The notes: generated from the sequence alone by a model not told the origin. Shown: positions 45,348 through 54,015, counted from the stretch's first letter. The stretch: 64,000 nucleotides of DNA from VAZQ01 sp963807865 (GCA_963807865.1 CAWEDK010000022.1:186001-250000); one strand, 5' to 3'. Numbers and translations: made by a program.

Positions 45348-46163
45348 CTAGACGGGGTCCCGCGCCTTCTCATGGCGCGGGAACGTCTCGGACCCTGGCG
45401 GATCGACCACGAGCGAGGGCTCGAGCGGCGTCTGGTGCCGCATCCGCCGGATGCCCCAGCCGACCGCGACCACGAGCAGGGCGCCGGCGGCCGCGGCCCA
45501 GAGATGCCAACGATCGACCGTCGCTTCGCCCAGCCACTTGCCGATCGCTGCGTCCTTGACGATGATCTCGCCCGCCACCCAGCCGAGCAAGGCTGCGCCG
45601 GCCCAGATCAGGATCGGGAAGCGCTCCATGACCCGCATCAGGATGGCGCTACCCGCAATGATCAGCGGCACGCTGGTGGCCAGACCGAAAATGATCAGCG
45701 TGGTCTTGATCGTCATGGCGTGAGCCACGTCGACGCGCATCGATGCGGTTTCAGCCGCCGCCGCGATGGCGATAACGTTGTCGAGGCTCATCACGATATC
45801 GGCCACCGTCACCAGCCAGACCGCACGCCAGAGGGTATCGCCGGCCTTGACGCTGTCCTCACCGTGCTCCTCGCTCGGCACGATCAGCTTGATGGCGATC
45901 CATAGGAGCAGGATGCCGCCGATCAGCTTGAGGAACGGGATCAGCATGACCTGTGCGATCACGATGGTGAAGATGATGCGCAACAGCACCGCCGCGCCCG
46001 CGCCGAGCAGGATGCCCCAGAAGCGCTGCCGCGGCGGCAGCGAGCGGCACGCCAGCGCAATCACGACCGCGTTGTCACCCGAGAGCAGAATATTGATCCA
46101 AATGATCTGGCCCACTGCGACCCAGAAGGACCATTGCATCATGTCTGCCCAGAGATGACTCAC
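45348..46163 (-). CDS. TerC family membrane protein (YjbE type)
   Basis: 271 aa integral membrane protein. The two acidic TerC signature motifs lie in membrane helices: IWINILLSGDNAVVIALACR and DIVMSLDNVIAIAAAAET. About seven hydrophobic segments are visible. Members have been linked to metal-ion handling, notably Mn export, in some bacteria. The C-terminal tail (RRMRHQTPLEPSL) is hydrophilic. The start at 46163 gives MSHLWADMMQW; the second Met is also possible. Two palindromic repeats lie upstream of its start. Confidence 0.85.
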   Translation of the reverse strand: MSHLWADMMQWSFWVAVGQIIWINILLSGDNAVVIALACRSLPPRQRFWGILLGAGAAVLLRIIFTIVIAQVMLIPFLKLIGGILLLWIAIKLIVPSEEHGEDSVKAGDTLWRAVWLVTVADIVMSLDNVIAIAAAAETASMRVDVAHAMTIKTTLIIFGLATSVPLIIAGSAILMRVMERFPILIWAGAALLGWVAGEIIVKDAAIGKWLGEATVDRWHLWAAAAGALLVVAVGWGIRRMRHQTPLEPSLVVDPPGSETFPRHEKARDPV

Positions 46164-46206
46164 AGCTTTCCCCTTCGTCGTTGTGTCGCGGCCGCGCGGC
46201 GGGCGC

Positions 46207-46281
46207 CTAGTGGTCCAATTCCAACATTCGCATCCCGCTTCAGCAAGTACCTTTGCGAATGTTGGGATTAAGGACCACTAG
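46207..46281. repeat. CTAG-bounded palindrome, copy 1 (75 bp)
   Basis: The left arm starts CTAGTGGTCC and continues CCAACATTCGCA; the right arm is its inverted counterpart (TGCGAATGTTGG then GGACCACTAG) around a loop of about 20 nt. It forms a close pair with copy 2, 13 bp away, upstream of the TerC gene. Confidence 0.8.
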
Positions 46282-46294
46282 CAAGTTTATGTTT

Positions 46295-46373
46295 CTAGTG
46301 GCGTTTTGGATTCGACATTCGCTTGCGAACCTGCGGCTAGCTGGGTAGCGAATGTCAAATCCACTTTGACTAG
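46295..46373. repeat. CTAG-bounded palindrome, copy 2 (79 bp)
   Basis: The left arm starts CTAGTGGCG and has TGGATTCGACATTCGCT; the right arm is AGCGAATGTCAAATCCA, ending GACTAG. One T/C difference sits in the 17 bp inner stem. The outer arms pair less well. Partner of copy 1. Confidence 0.72.
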
Positions 46374-46435
46374 TCTAGCGTTGAACGGAACTGACCGAAA
46401 GCGTGGCGGAACGTCACGAGATCGCCGCCCTCGCC

Positions 46436-46858
46436 TCAACCGACCAGCTCGTTGCCGGAAAAGAATTGCGCGATCTCCACCTTCGCCGTCTCCGGCGCGT
46501 CCGAGCCGTGCACCGAGTTCTCGCCGATCGATTTGGCATGGACCTTGCGGATCGTTCCCGCCGCGGCCTTGGCTGGATCGGTCGCTCCCATGACGTCACG
46601 GTACTTCGCGATGGCGTTCTCGCCTTCGAGCACCTGCACGACCACCGGGCCGGAGGTCATGAATTCGACCAGCTCGCCGAAAAACGGCCGCTCGCGGTGC
46701 ACGCCGTAGAAGGTTTCCGCCTGCTCGCGGGTGATCCGCACGCGCTTCTGCGCGACGATTCGCAGACCGGCCTGCTCGATGATGGCGTTGATTGCACCCG
46801 TCAGGTTGCGGGCAGTCGCGTCGGGTTTCAGGATCGAAAAGGTACGCTCGATCGCCAT
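46436..46858 (-). CDS. ndk: Nucleoside diphosphate kinase
   Basis: 140 aa enzyme that equilibrates nucleoside di- and triphosphates. The phospho-histidine is in IGENSVHGSDAPETAKVEIA; N-terminal ERTFSILKPDATARNLTGAI is the nucleotide-binding start. Normal length and complete. It is flanked by palindrome pairs: one just after its 3' end, the other beyond the neighbouring cyclase gene. Confidence 0.95.
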   Translation of the reverse strand: MAIERTFSILKPDATARNLTGAINAIIEQAGLRIVAQKRVRITREQAETFYGVHRERPFFGELVEFMTSGPVVVQVLEGENAIAKYRDVMGATDPAKAAAGTIRKVHAKSIGENSVHGSDAPETAKVEIAQFFSGNELVG

Positions 46859-47042
46859 CGTTTGTTTCTTCGCTTTTCAGGTGTGGAAAGCACCTGGGCC
46901 AATGCGCCCAGACTGGCTCCCCCAAGGGCAGGGTTCGCCGTGGCTTATAACGGCGGCGTCAGGGGGCGGCAAGGCGGCGCGCCACGAGTTCCAGCCAGCA
47001 CCCGGTTCCCGGATTCAGACCGTGGCTTTCGTGGTCGCTCGA

Positions 47043-47876
47043 TCACACCAGCGCGATCAGCCGCACCGGACCGCCGGTCGCGTCCTTCACCTTCGGTAAT
47101 CCGACCACCAGCGTCGCCCCCGCGGGCGGAACCTGGTCGAGATGCGCGACGTTCTCGAGGCCCCACCGGCCCGACGGCAGCCAGGAATAGTGCACCTTGA
47201 AGTCCTTCGACGTACCGACGTCGAGCGAAAGCGTGTCGACCGCTAGGCCCAGCACCTTGCGCTCCTTCAACAACCATTGCGCCGCCTCCGGGCTGACGCC
47301 GGGAAAGTGGAAGACGCCGGCGGCATCCTTGCCGGTGAATTTCGCCGCATCGCCGACGTGCCGGGCCCAGCCCGAATGCATCGCGACGCAGCAGTTGTCG
47401 GGCAGACGACGGTGCTTCTTCTCCCAGGCGGTGAGGTCGTCGCGGGTGAGCATGTAGTCCGGATTCTGCGCGGCCTTGGCGACAACGTCGACCACCGCGA
47501 GCGGCGCCACCAGCGTGTCGGCGGGAATCTTGTCGGCGGTCGCGCCGGCTTCGGAGAAATGGATCGGCGCGTCGAGATGCGTGCCGGCATGCTCGATGAT
47601 GCGCCACCAGTAGAGATTGAAGCCGTCCTTCTTCAGATCGAACTTCTTCTCCATCTCGATGCCGGGCACGCCGAAGAACGTCGGAAACTCCGGCGACATC
47701 ACGTGGGTGAGATCAACCGTCTGGGTGAAACTGCGGACTCGCGTGCGCGCCGCAGCGGGCGCCGGAACGACCGCGGTGGCGGCAAAGCCGGCAGCGGCTG
47801 CGCCCTTGAAGAAGCCTCGCCGCGAAAGGGCGGACCGAACCGCCTCCTGGCATCCCGGAACGCACATCGTGGTCAC
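47043..47876 (-). CDS. Tat-exported cyclase family protein (kynurenine formamidase-like)
   Basis: 277 aa metal-dependent hydrolase. The metal motif HxGTHxDxPxH is seen in IIEHAGTHLDAPIHFSE. The N-terminus carries a twin-arginine signal (SRRGFFKGAAAAGFAATAVV). Other conserved parts are TVDLTHVMSPEFPTFFG and GLAVDTLSLDVGTSKDF. Members hydrolyse N-formylkynurenine or related amides, or isatin; an exported one may act on external compounds. Start at 47876 or the Met at 47867. A palindrome pair lies just upstream of its start. Confidence 0.84.
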   Translation of the reverse strand: MTTMCVPGCQEAVRSALSRRGFFKGAAAAGFAATAVVPAPAAARTRVRSFTQTVDLTHVMSPEFPTFFGVPGIEMEKKFDLKKDGFNLYWWRIIEHAGTHLDAPIHFSEAGATADKIPADTLVAPLAVVDVVAKAAQNPDYMLTRDDLTAWEKKHRRLPDNCCVAMHSGWARHVGDAAKFTGKDAAGVFHFPGVSPEAAQWLLKERKVLGLAVDTLSLDVGTSKDFKVHYSWLPSGRWGLENVAHLDQVPPAGATLVVGLPKVKDATGGPVRLIALV

Positions 47877-47897
47877 TCCTTGTCAGCGCATCCAGTG

Positions 47898-47975
47898 CTA
47901 GTGTGGCGGTTCAGAAGGCCGCATCATTCTTGCAGCGAGTCCGAAATGCGGACTTCTGAACCAAAGCCACACTAG
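47898..47975. repeat. CTAG-bounded palindrome, copy 3 (78 bp)
   Basis: Left arm CTAGTGTGGCGGTTCAGAAG then GCCGCAT; right arm ATGCGGACTTCTGAACC then GCCACACTAG. Ten outer and about sixteen inner base pairs form, with a 3-nt bulge and one mismatch. It lies 12 bp from copy 4, upstream of the cyclase gene. Confidence 0.85.
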
Positions 47976-47987
47976 ATCAATAAGTTG

Positions 47988-48062
47988 CTAGTGTCCTTCG
48001 ATTCCGAAGTTCGCAAATGTGGGTGCCGCAGAATGATGCGAACTTCGGAACCGGGACACTAG
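47988..48062. repeat. CTAG-bounded palindrome, copy 4 (75 bp)
   Basis: Left arm CTAGTGTCC, then TTCCGAAGTTCGCA; right arm TGCGAACTTCGGAA then GGGACACTAG. The right end touches the stop region of the GFA-family gene at 48066. Forms the second close pair with copy 3. Confidence 0.85.
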
Positions 48063-48065
48063 CGC

Positions 48066-48473
48066 TTACTGTTGCTTCTCGGCCGCGCGAACCGAGGCAA
48101 GCTCGGTGACCCATGGCTGGCGCGATTGCGACCAATTCTGCACCTTCGGGACGAACTTGTCGCGCTGGCGCAGCGTGCCGACCCGGACGATGTAGGCCTT
48201 CGGACCGTCGCCGGGCGCGGTCGAGTAGATCGGCGTCCCGCATTTCGGGCAGAACCCCTGCTGGCGCTTGGCGCCGCTGCCGCCGATCTTGATGAAGGTC
48301 GTCGGCTCGCCCGACAGCATGCGAAACGAACTGTCCGGAATGGCGACGTTGACGCGGAACGCCGTGCCGGTCAGCCCCTGACAATCGGTGCAGTGACAGA
48401 TCGTGGTCTTGTCCGGGTCGGCTTCACCCTCGAAGGAGATGTAGCCGCAGTAACAACCGCCGTCGACTTTCAT
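48066..48473 (-). CDS. GFA (CENP-V/glutathione-dependent formaldehyde-activating) family protein
   Basis: 135 aa zinc-binding protein. The cysteine ligands are in GGCYCGYISFEGEA, ICHCTDCQGLTG and GFCPKCGTPIYST, the full GFA pattern. Start MKVDGGCYCG at 48473. Many members of this family have no proven formaldehyde role. The C-terminus is Gln-rich. It lies 20 bp downstream of the 2-hydroxyacid dehydrogenase gene on the same strand, so the two are probably co-transcribed. Confidence 0.86.
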   Translation of the reverse strand: MKVDGGCYCGYISFEGEADPDKTTICHCTDCQGLTGTAFRVNVAIPDSSFRMLSGEPTTFIKIGGSGAKRQQGFCPKCGTPIYSTAPGDGPKAYIVRVGTLRQRDKFVPKVQNWSQSRQPWVTELASVRAAEKQQ

Positions 48474-48493
48474 GGCTGTCCTCGTTCGAACGA

Positions 48494-49426
48494 TCAGTAT
48501 CCGCGCCCGCGATCGATGAGCGATTCCTGCGGCGCACCCGCGCGCAGCCGTTGCATCGCCTGGGCGATACGCGGCACCAGATCGCGCGGGTCGATCCGCC
48601 GCGAGGCGTGCGGGATGACGGAAATCTTGGGGTGCGGCCACAGCGGGCTCTCTTTCGGCAGCGGCTCGACCGGAAACACGTCGAGCGTCGCGGCCGCGAG
48701 GTGCCCGCTGTCGAGCGCCGCCATCAGGTCGGCCTCGTTGACGTGCGCGCCGCGTCCGAGATTGATCACCGCCGCGCCCTTCGGCATCTGCGCAAACGCT
48801 TCGGCATTGAGGATGCCGATGGTGTGCGGCGTGAGCGGCAGGAAGTTCACCACGATTTCACTTCGCCGCAGGAAGGCCGGAAGCTGCTCGCGCCCGGCAA
48901 ACACCTCGATGCCGTCGACCGTGCGCGGCGAGTTCACCCATCCGGCCACCTGAAACCCATGCCGGGCGAGCACTTTGGCGGCGGCGAGCCCGATACTGCC
49001 CAGCCCCATGACGCCGACCTTGCGTTCCTCCGCGCGCAACCGTGGCAGCGAAATCCACTCGCAGCGCTGCTGCGCCAGCGCGAACGCCGGCAGATGCCGG
49101 TGGTGCCGCAGCACGTGCAGCAGCGTCGCCTCGTTCATCATCGGGTCGCCGTCGGGCGATGACCCGCCGCGCACAATCGGCACGTCCGGCAACTCCGGGT
49201 CGGAGAGCAGCGCCTCGGCGCCGGCAACCAGCGATATGATCACGCGCAGGTTGGGAAACGTCTTGAGCGTGCCGCGCGGCATCGCGGCGCCGACCGCTGC
49301 GGCCTCGATCTCGGCCGGGTTGCCGGCATCCGGCCAGAAGCGCAGCTCGAGCTCCGGCATCTCGGCGGCGAACAGCCTGCGCCAATCGTCGGGCTTGCCG
49401 TAAATCGGGGAAACCAACAGCGCCAT
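48494..49426 (-). CDS. D-2-hydroxyacid dehydrogenase, glyoxylate/hydroxypyruvate reductase A type
   Basis: 310 aa NAD(P)-dependent reductase. The Rossmann motif is VGVMGLGSIGLAAAKVLARH; VINLGRGAHVNEADLMAALD and LDVFPVEPLPKESPLW are the catalytic-region motifs, and IPHASRRIDPRDL the end of the active site, as in GhrA, which lacks the classical catalytic Glu spacing of GhrB. The start at 49426 (MALLVSPIYGK) is preferred over the open frame to 49609. Probably reduces glyoxylate or hydroxypyruvate. Confidence 0.86.
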   Translation of the reverse strand: MALLVSPIYGKPDDWRRLFAAEMPELELRFWPDAGNPAEIEAAAVGAAMPRGTLKTFPNLRVIISLVAGAEALLSDPELPDVPIVRGGSSPDGDPMMNEATLLHVLRHHRHLPAFALAQQRCEWISLPRLRAEERKVGVMGLGSIGLAAAKVLARHGFQVAGWVNSPRTVDGIEVFAGREQLPAFLRRSEIVVNFLPLTPHTIGILNAEAFAQMPKGAAVINLGRGAHVNEADLMAALDSGHLAAATLDVFPVEPLPKESPLWPHPKISVIPHASRRIDPRDLVPRIAQAMQRLRAGAPQESLIDRGRGY

Positions 49427-49583
49427 CGGGTCCTCGGTGTCATTGCAAAAAAGCGGAACACGCCGCAGCGCACGCCCGAACGGGGCGCGCCGCGGCAAGC
49501 AATGACGTGGGAGGCGGTAACGGTCAAGGCGAGCAGATACGCTATGCCACCGCGCAGGGGGGCCGTCTGCTTCGCATGCCGCG

Positions 49584-50183
49584 TTATTCCTGCGCCTTGC
49601 GCCGCGCACGCAGCTTGGCGATCAGCATTCCACTGAACAAGGCGGCGAACAGGCCACTGAAAGCGACACCGAGCAAAGCGAAAACGCTGGCGCGTGGCGA
49701 TGCCATCCAGCCAGCCAGATTGGTGAGCGTCGCGAGCACGAAGATCGCCGCAAAGATCCACAGCGACCGCACCGACATCGCCTCGTACTGGGTCCGCATC
49801 ATGTCGCGCTGGCTGAACTTGCGCGTCGTCCGCGGGACGCCTTGGAGTAACGACCGTACCGTCAGGTAGTCGCCGACGAAGATCATGCCGCTCACCACGA
49901 CGACGAAACCGGCGAGCACCAACGCGATGCCAAGGCCGGGCGACCTGAGCAGCGAAGGCACCATCATCAGGACGGCCATCAACAGCGCCATCGTGGTCAC
50001 CATGACCAGCAGGCGGACGTATCGCGCCCGGCGCACCCGCGCGGCCAACGCCGGCTTCTGCATATCTGTGATGAGATAGGTCCAGCGCCGGCCGAAAATC
50101 CAGGGATTGGCAGTGGTGAACAGCCACCCGTCCGGCTCGCGCTTGAACTGGGCTTCTTCGATTCCCGCGGGCAACAGTCGCAT
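49584..50183 (-). CDS. Hypothetical four-span membrane protein
   Basis: 199 aa. A soluble N-terminus (LPAGIEEAQFKREPDGWLFT, then NPWIFGRRWTYLIT) precedes two membrane helices (LLVMVTTMALLMAVLMMV and IALVLAGFVVVVSGMIFVGD), a basic loop (GVPRTTRKFSQRD), two further helices, and a basic tail (AKLRARRKAQE). GGAGAAG precedes the ATG at 50183. I do not recognise the family. Slight resemblance in layout to the twin proteins at 30-31 kb, but no sequence match by eye. Confidence 0.68.
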   Translation of the reverse strand: MRLLPAGIEEAQFKREPDGWLFTTANPWIFGRRWTYLITDMQKPALAARVRRARYVRLLVMVTTMALLMAVLMMVPSLLRSPGLGIALVLAGFVVVVSGMIFVGDYLTVRSLLQGVPRTTRKFSQRDMMRTQYEAMSVRSLWIFAAIFVLATLTNLAGWMASPRASVFALLGVAFSGLFAALFSGMLIAKLRARRKAQE

Positions 50184-50283
50184 GGTCGCTTCTCCACGGC
50201 TCGCTGATGGCCGCTCGATGCTTATCGGCTCGTGCGCCGACGACCGGTGTGACGGACGTCACAGAAACATCGAATGCGCGCCG

Positions 50284-50985
50284 CTAGGGCACGCAATGTT
50301 GCGCAATATGTGGCGCGATCGCGTCGCGCAATGCGGCGTAACCCTTCGGCGTGAGATGCAAGCCGTCGTAAGCGAATTCCTCGCGCAGATATCCGTCGCT
50401 GCCTCGGAGCCGCGGGTCGATCAGCGTGACATTGGGAAGGTCCCGCATCTGCTTGGCGATCTCGGCGTTCAGGGCCGTGATGTCGCTGTTCATCCGCTTC
50501 TTGGAATGGTTCGCAGTGATCGGCAGGACATGGCTGAGAAACACCTGGGCGCCGGCGCCGCTCAGGCGGGCGACGATCGCCCGCAGGTTCGCCAGCGTGG
50601 TATCGCGTGGATGGCCAAGCGTGATGTCGTTCACGCCGATCATCAGGAAGACGGCACGCGGGCGTAGCGCCACGATGTCGTCCAGACGGTTGCGCAGCTT
50701 GGTGGTGGTGTCGCCGCCGATCCCCCGGTTGGCGATCTGCAGGCAACCCGTGAGGTCCGTCCAGGGCCCGGCCTCGGTGAGCGAATCGCCGAGCATCACG
50801 ATCGGCGCAGTCTCGATCTTGGACAACGCGAAGAGGCCGCGCCGCACGTCGTAGTACGACATGCCGCGGCCCGACGGCGCTGCCGGCTCGGCGCGCGCGC
50901 CGGCGCTCGTCGCAACCATGGAACTGACGACGACCGCCGCCAGCGTGAGCCGCGCGCGACGCGATGAGAGGAAATCGAGATTCAT
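50284..50985 (-). CDS. Exported SGNH/GDSL-family hydrolase
   Basis: 233 aa with a signal peptide (ARLTLAAVVVSSMVATSAGA). The four SGNH blocks are present: block I IVMLGDSLTEAGPW, block II Gly in NRGIGGDTTT, block III Asn in MIGVNDITLG, and block V DGLHLTPKGY with the catalytic Asp/His. An esterase or deacetylase acting on lipids, polysaccharides or cell-wall components in the periplasm; the substrate is unknown. Start at 50985 rather than 51015 because the signal peptide begins there. Confidence 0.85.
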   Translation of the reverse strand: MNLDFLSSRRARLTLAAVVVSSMVATSAGARAEPAAPSGRGMSYYDVRRGLFALSKIETAPIVMLGDSLTEAGPWTDLTGCLQIANRGIGGDTTTKLRNRLDDIVALRPRAVFLMIGVNDITLGHPRDTTLANLRAIVARLSGAGAQVFLSHVLPITANHSKKRMNSDITALNAEIAKQMRDLPNVTLIDPRLRGSDGYLREEFAYDGLHLTPKGYAALRDAIAPHIAQHCVP

Positions 50986-51100
50986 CGTGATGCCATATGT
51001 CCATGAGCCATGCATATCGCGCCGGGGCGACGAGCCCGCACGGCTGCAATCATAGCAGGACGCACAGTCCAGCTTGGAATGTTCTCGTGGCGGCGCGGAC

Positions 51101-52069
51101 TTATTGCGCTTGCAGCCCGGCGGTCTGGGCGACGCCCTTGAAGCCCTTGATGTCGGACTCGATCACTTTGCGAAACTCGTCCGGCGTCGACAGGTTGGCG
51201 ATGGCGCCCACCCCTTCAAGCCGCTTGCGCACGTTCTCCCGGCCCAGCACCTCCTTCAGAGACTGGTGCATCTTGTCGACGATCGGCTGCGGCGTGCCGG
51301 CGGGAAACGCGAGACCGTACCAGCCGAGGACTCCAAAGTCCGGGATCCCGCTCTCCGCGGCCGTCGGCACGCTGGCGATCGGCGGCCAGCGCTTGGGCGT
51401 CGCCACCGCGAGCAGCTTCAGGTCGCCGGAATCCACCTGGCCGCGAATGGCGTGATAAAGTTCGACCGCGAACGCCGCATCGCCGCGCAGCAGCGCGCTC
51501 ACCACCTCGCCGGTGGTACGATACGACACCGCCTGCGCGTTCATCCCAGTGCGCTGGCGAAGGTCCTCGGCGATGAGATGCTGCGTCGAGCCAAGTCCGA
51601 CGGTGGAATAATTCAGCTTGCCAGGGCTCTTGTTGACCAGTTCGACCAGGCTCTTGATGTCGGTCGCGGGCGACGACTTCGGCACCGCCACCACGAAAGC
51701 GGAATTGCTGAAGATTCCGACCGGCGCGAAATCATTCACCGGGTCGTAGGGCACCTGCTTGACCATCACGGCCGAGACCGAATGGCCCATGCTGATGGCG
51801 AGCGCAGTGTAGCCGTCCTTCGGGGCCTTGGCGGCGATCCCGCCCGCAATGGTGCCGCCGGCGCCCGGGCGGTTCTCGACCACGAACTGCTGTCCGAGCA
51901 ATTCCGACAATCCGTCGGCAACAATGCGGGTCGCCACGTCGGTGCCGCCGCCGGCGCCGAAGCCGATCAGGATGCGCACCGGCTTGTTCGGCCACTCCTG
52001 GGCTGCCACGGTTGCAATTGGAACGAGTGCAAGGACGGCGATCGCCGCAAATGCGCGCCGGATGATCAT
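51101..52069 (-). CDS. Bug/TctC-family periplasmic solute-binding protein
   Basis: 322 aa with a signal peptide (AIAVLALVPIATVAAQ). Mature start EWPNKPVRILIGFGAGGGTD and VVENRPGAGGTIAGGIAAKA are Bug-family hallmarks; YRTTGEVVSALLRGDAAFAV and GLAFPAGTPQPIVDKM complete the pattern. It binds a carboxylate in the periplasm. No TctA/TctB membrane genes are near, so it is an orphan binding protein. A half-copy of the window's palindromic repeat lies 21 bp upstream of its start codon. Confidence 0.85.
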   Translation of the reverse strand: MIIRRAFAAIAVLALVPIATVAAQEWPNKPVRILIGFGAGGGTDVATRIVADGLSELLGQQFVVENRPGAGGTIAGGIAAKAPKDGYTALAISMGHSVSAVMVKQVPYDPVNDFAPVGIFSNSAFVVAVPKSSPATDIKSLVELVNKSPGKLNYSTVGLGSTQHLIAEDLRQRTGMNAQAVSYRTTGEVVSALLRGDAAFAVELYHAIRGQVDSGDLKLLAVATPKRWPPIASVPTAAESGIPDFGVLGWYGLAFPAGTPQPIVDKMHQSLKEVLGRENVRKRLEGVGAIANLSTPDEFRKVIESDIKGFKGVAQTAGLQAQ

Positions 52070-52089
52070 TTTGTTGTCCTCCCTGGTAC

Positions 52090-52108
52090 GGCGGTTCAGA
52101 AGTCCCGC
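52090..52108. repeat. Half-arm related to palindrome copy 3
   Basis: GGCGGTTCAGAAG followed by TCCCGC repeats the left arm of the element at 47898 (GGCGGTTCAGAAG then GCCGC). No matching inverted arm follows, so it is a decayed or partial copy. Confidence 0.4.
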
Positions 52109-52326
52109 TTTGTTGGGCGCATTAAATCACCCTTCGCCCCGACTTGCTTGCGACCGATAGGCGCAAATTGATCGCCCACTCCATCCCCTCTCGTCACCCA
52201 GCGCCGCCCTCCAATGCGGCCGGGTGCGGATGACATCCGATCGTGTTTCCAATAGCGTCCGGACCACAACAGCGCGGCTGATCGAGAACATGCTGCGCGA
52301 TAACGCGAGCTTTTGGAGGTTGCGGC

Positions 52327-53394
52327 ATGTCGGGAAGTGTCTTACGCGTCGCTGGTTTCGCCGTCCTGATCGCCGCCGCCCTTCCACAAGCCGCGCTTGC
52401 CCAGTTCTACAAGGGCAAAACGATCAACATGATCGTCAACTATCCGGCCGGCGGCCCCGCCGACATCGAGGCGCGCATTGCCGCGCAGCACCTGCCCAAC
52501 CACATTCCCGGCAAGCCCACCGTCATCGTCAAGAATGTCAGCGGCGCCGGCGGTATCATCGGCAGCAACCAGCTCGGCGAAGCGCCGCCGAACGGCGAGA
52601 CCATCGGCTTCTTCACGCTAGACATCATCGCTCAGCTCGTCGCCAACCCGGCGCTGCGCACGCCCTATTCCGATTTCGTGATGGTCGCGGGCTTCGAAAA
52701 TCCGCTGGTCGCCTATGCCCGCAAGGATACGCCGCCGGGACTCAAGGCGCCGACTGACATCATGAAGGCGAGCGGGTTCAAGGCCCTGTCGCTGAACGTG
52801 CAGAACAGCAACACCGTCAATCAGGCGCTCTCGCTCGATCTTCTCGGCATCAAGTACCAGCCGGTGCCGGCCTATCGCGGCTTGAAGGAAGTCGAGACCG
52901 CGATCCTGCAGAACATCGGCCAGTTCGCGAATACCTCGCTGCCGGGCTGGCGCGGCTCGGTCGAGCCGACCATGGGCGAACTCGTCATGCCGCTGTGGCA
53001 GATCGCGCCGCGCGGCAAGGACGGCGGCTTTCCCCGCAGCCGTGCGATGCCGGACCTGCCGACGTTCGAGGAATTCTTCGAGACCGTCCACCACAAGAAA
53101 CCCTCGGGATTTTCCTACGAAGTCCTGCGTACGAGCAGCGATCCCCTGGTAGCGATGTTCAGGACGGCGCTGCTGCCGCCCAAGTCGCCGGCCGACCTGA
53201 CCGAGGTGGTGCGGGCAGCGTTCGTGCAACTGGGGCAGGACAAGGATTTCATCCGCGACTATGCCAACGCCGTGAAGACCAATCCGCTGCTGGTCTCCGG
53301 CGCGGATGCGCAGGAGATCGTCGCGGCGCTCGGCAAGGTGAAGCCGGAGGTCAAGGCGTTCGTGGTCGATTACACAGCCAAGCTGGTGCAGTAG
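52327..53394 (+). CDS. Bug/TctC-family-like periplasmic binding protein
   Basis: 355 aa, signal peptide (VAGFAVLIAAALPQAALAQ). The mature start FYKGKTINMIVNYPAGGPAD, then IVKNVSGAGGIIGSNQLGEA, is Bug-like but longer and more diverged than the neighbour at 51101; KGLKEVETAILQ and EEFFETVHHKKPSG mark the distinct branch. Probably binds an organic acid in the periplasm. It is divergent from the other Bug gene and followed by a cupin-like protein gene after 60 bp. Confidence 0.78.
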   Translation: MSGSVLRVAGFAVLIAAALPQAALAQFYKGKTINMIVNYPAGGPADIEARIAAQHLPNHIPGKPTVIVKNVSGAGGIIGSNQLGEAPPNGETIGFFTLDIIAQLVANPALRTPYSDFVMVAGFENPLVAYARKDTPPGLKAPTDIMKASGFKALSLNVQNSNTVNQALSLDLLGIKYQPVPAYRGLKEVETAILQNIGQFANTSLPGWRGSVEPTMGELVMPLWQIAPRGKDGGFPRSRAMPDLPTFEEFFETVHHKKPSGFSYEVLRTSSDPLVAMFRTALLPPKSPADLTEVVRAAFVQLGQDKDFIRDYANAVKTNPLLVSGADAQEIVAALGKVKPEVKAFVVDYTAKLVQ

Positions 53395-53454
53395 CCCTCT
53401 TCGCCGGCTCGATGGCGACGCCCGCTTGGCCCGCGATCAACCTCGGAGATGCCG

Positions 53455-53958
53455 ATGCTCTTGCCGCTTGGCCCTGCAAGCAACGACGGCCGGGACGAGG
53501 CCGACCCGCCACGCGTGCCCTATTACAGCATGTGGACCGGGCCGGAAGGCACCAGCCGCCTGGCGAACTGCGCGCTCGCGGGATTTGTCGCCCAGAGCGT
53601 CGGCGGCAAGGCCGCGCCGTTGTGGATCCGCAGGTCTCCCGGTGAGCCGGACGCCGTCGATTTCTTCGTCCTGCCGGTCGGATGGGTAGGCGAGTGGCAC
53701 GAAAGCCCGAAGCCACAATGGGTGGTGCCGCTGTCGGGGCGCTGGTTCATCGAGACGAAAGATGGCGCGCATCTCGAAATGGGTCCGGGGGACATCCATT
53801 GGGGACAGGATATCGGTACCCGTGCCGTCGACGGGGATCAAGGTCACCGGTCTGGCCAGATCGGCGATGTGCCCTGCGTGTTGCTCGTGGTCCAGTTCAA
53901 GGCGCCACACCGCGCCGGCGAGCGCTGTCCGTTTGATGAGGAGTTGGCCCTGGGATAA
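53455..53958 (+). CDS. Hypothetical cupin-like protein
   Basis: 167 aa soluble protein. A central segment (PQWVVPLSGRWFIETKDGA and LEMGPGDIHWGQD) fits the cupin pattern of a Gly-rich turn and PGD, and HESPK could add a metal His. The ATG at 53455 has GGAG at proper spacing; the ATG at 53449 is too close to it. Function unknown. It probably lies in a transcription unit with the preceding binding-protein gene. Confidence 0.62.
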   Translation: MLLPLGPASNDGRDEADPPRVPYYSMWTGPEGTSRLANCALAGFVAQSVGGKAAPLWIRRSPGEPDAVDFFVLPVGWVGEWHESPKPQWVVPLSGRWFIETKDGAHLEMGPGDIHWGQDIGTRAVDGDQGHRSGQIGDVPCVLLVVQFKAPHRAGERCPFDEELALG

Positions 53959-54015
53959 CGCAGCCCGCGCCTCTACCCGCTTGCCACCCCTGCCCGGCTC
54001 GGCCAAATACCCGCC

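Noticed and set aside
46207..48062. CRISPR array
   Set aside because: The repeats are palindromes with differing arms, found as two pairs 1.5 kb apart, without regular spacers or cas genes.
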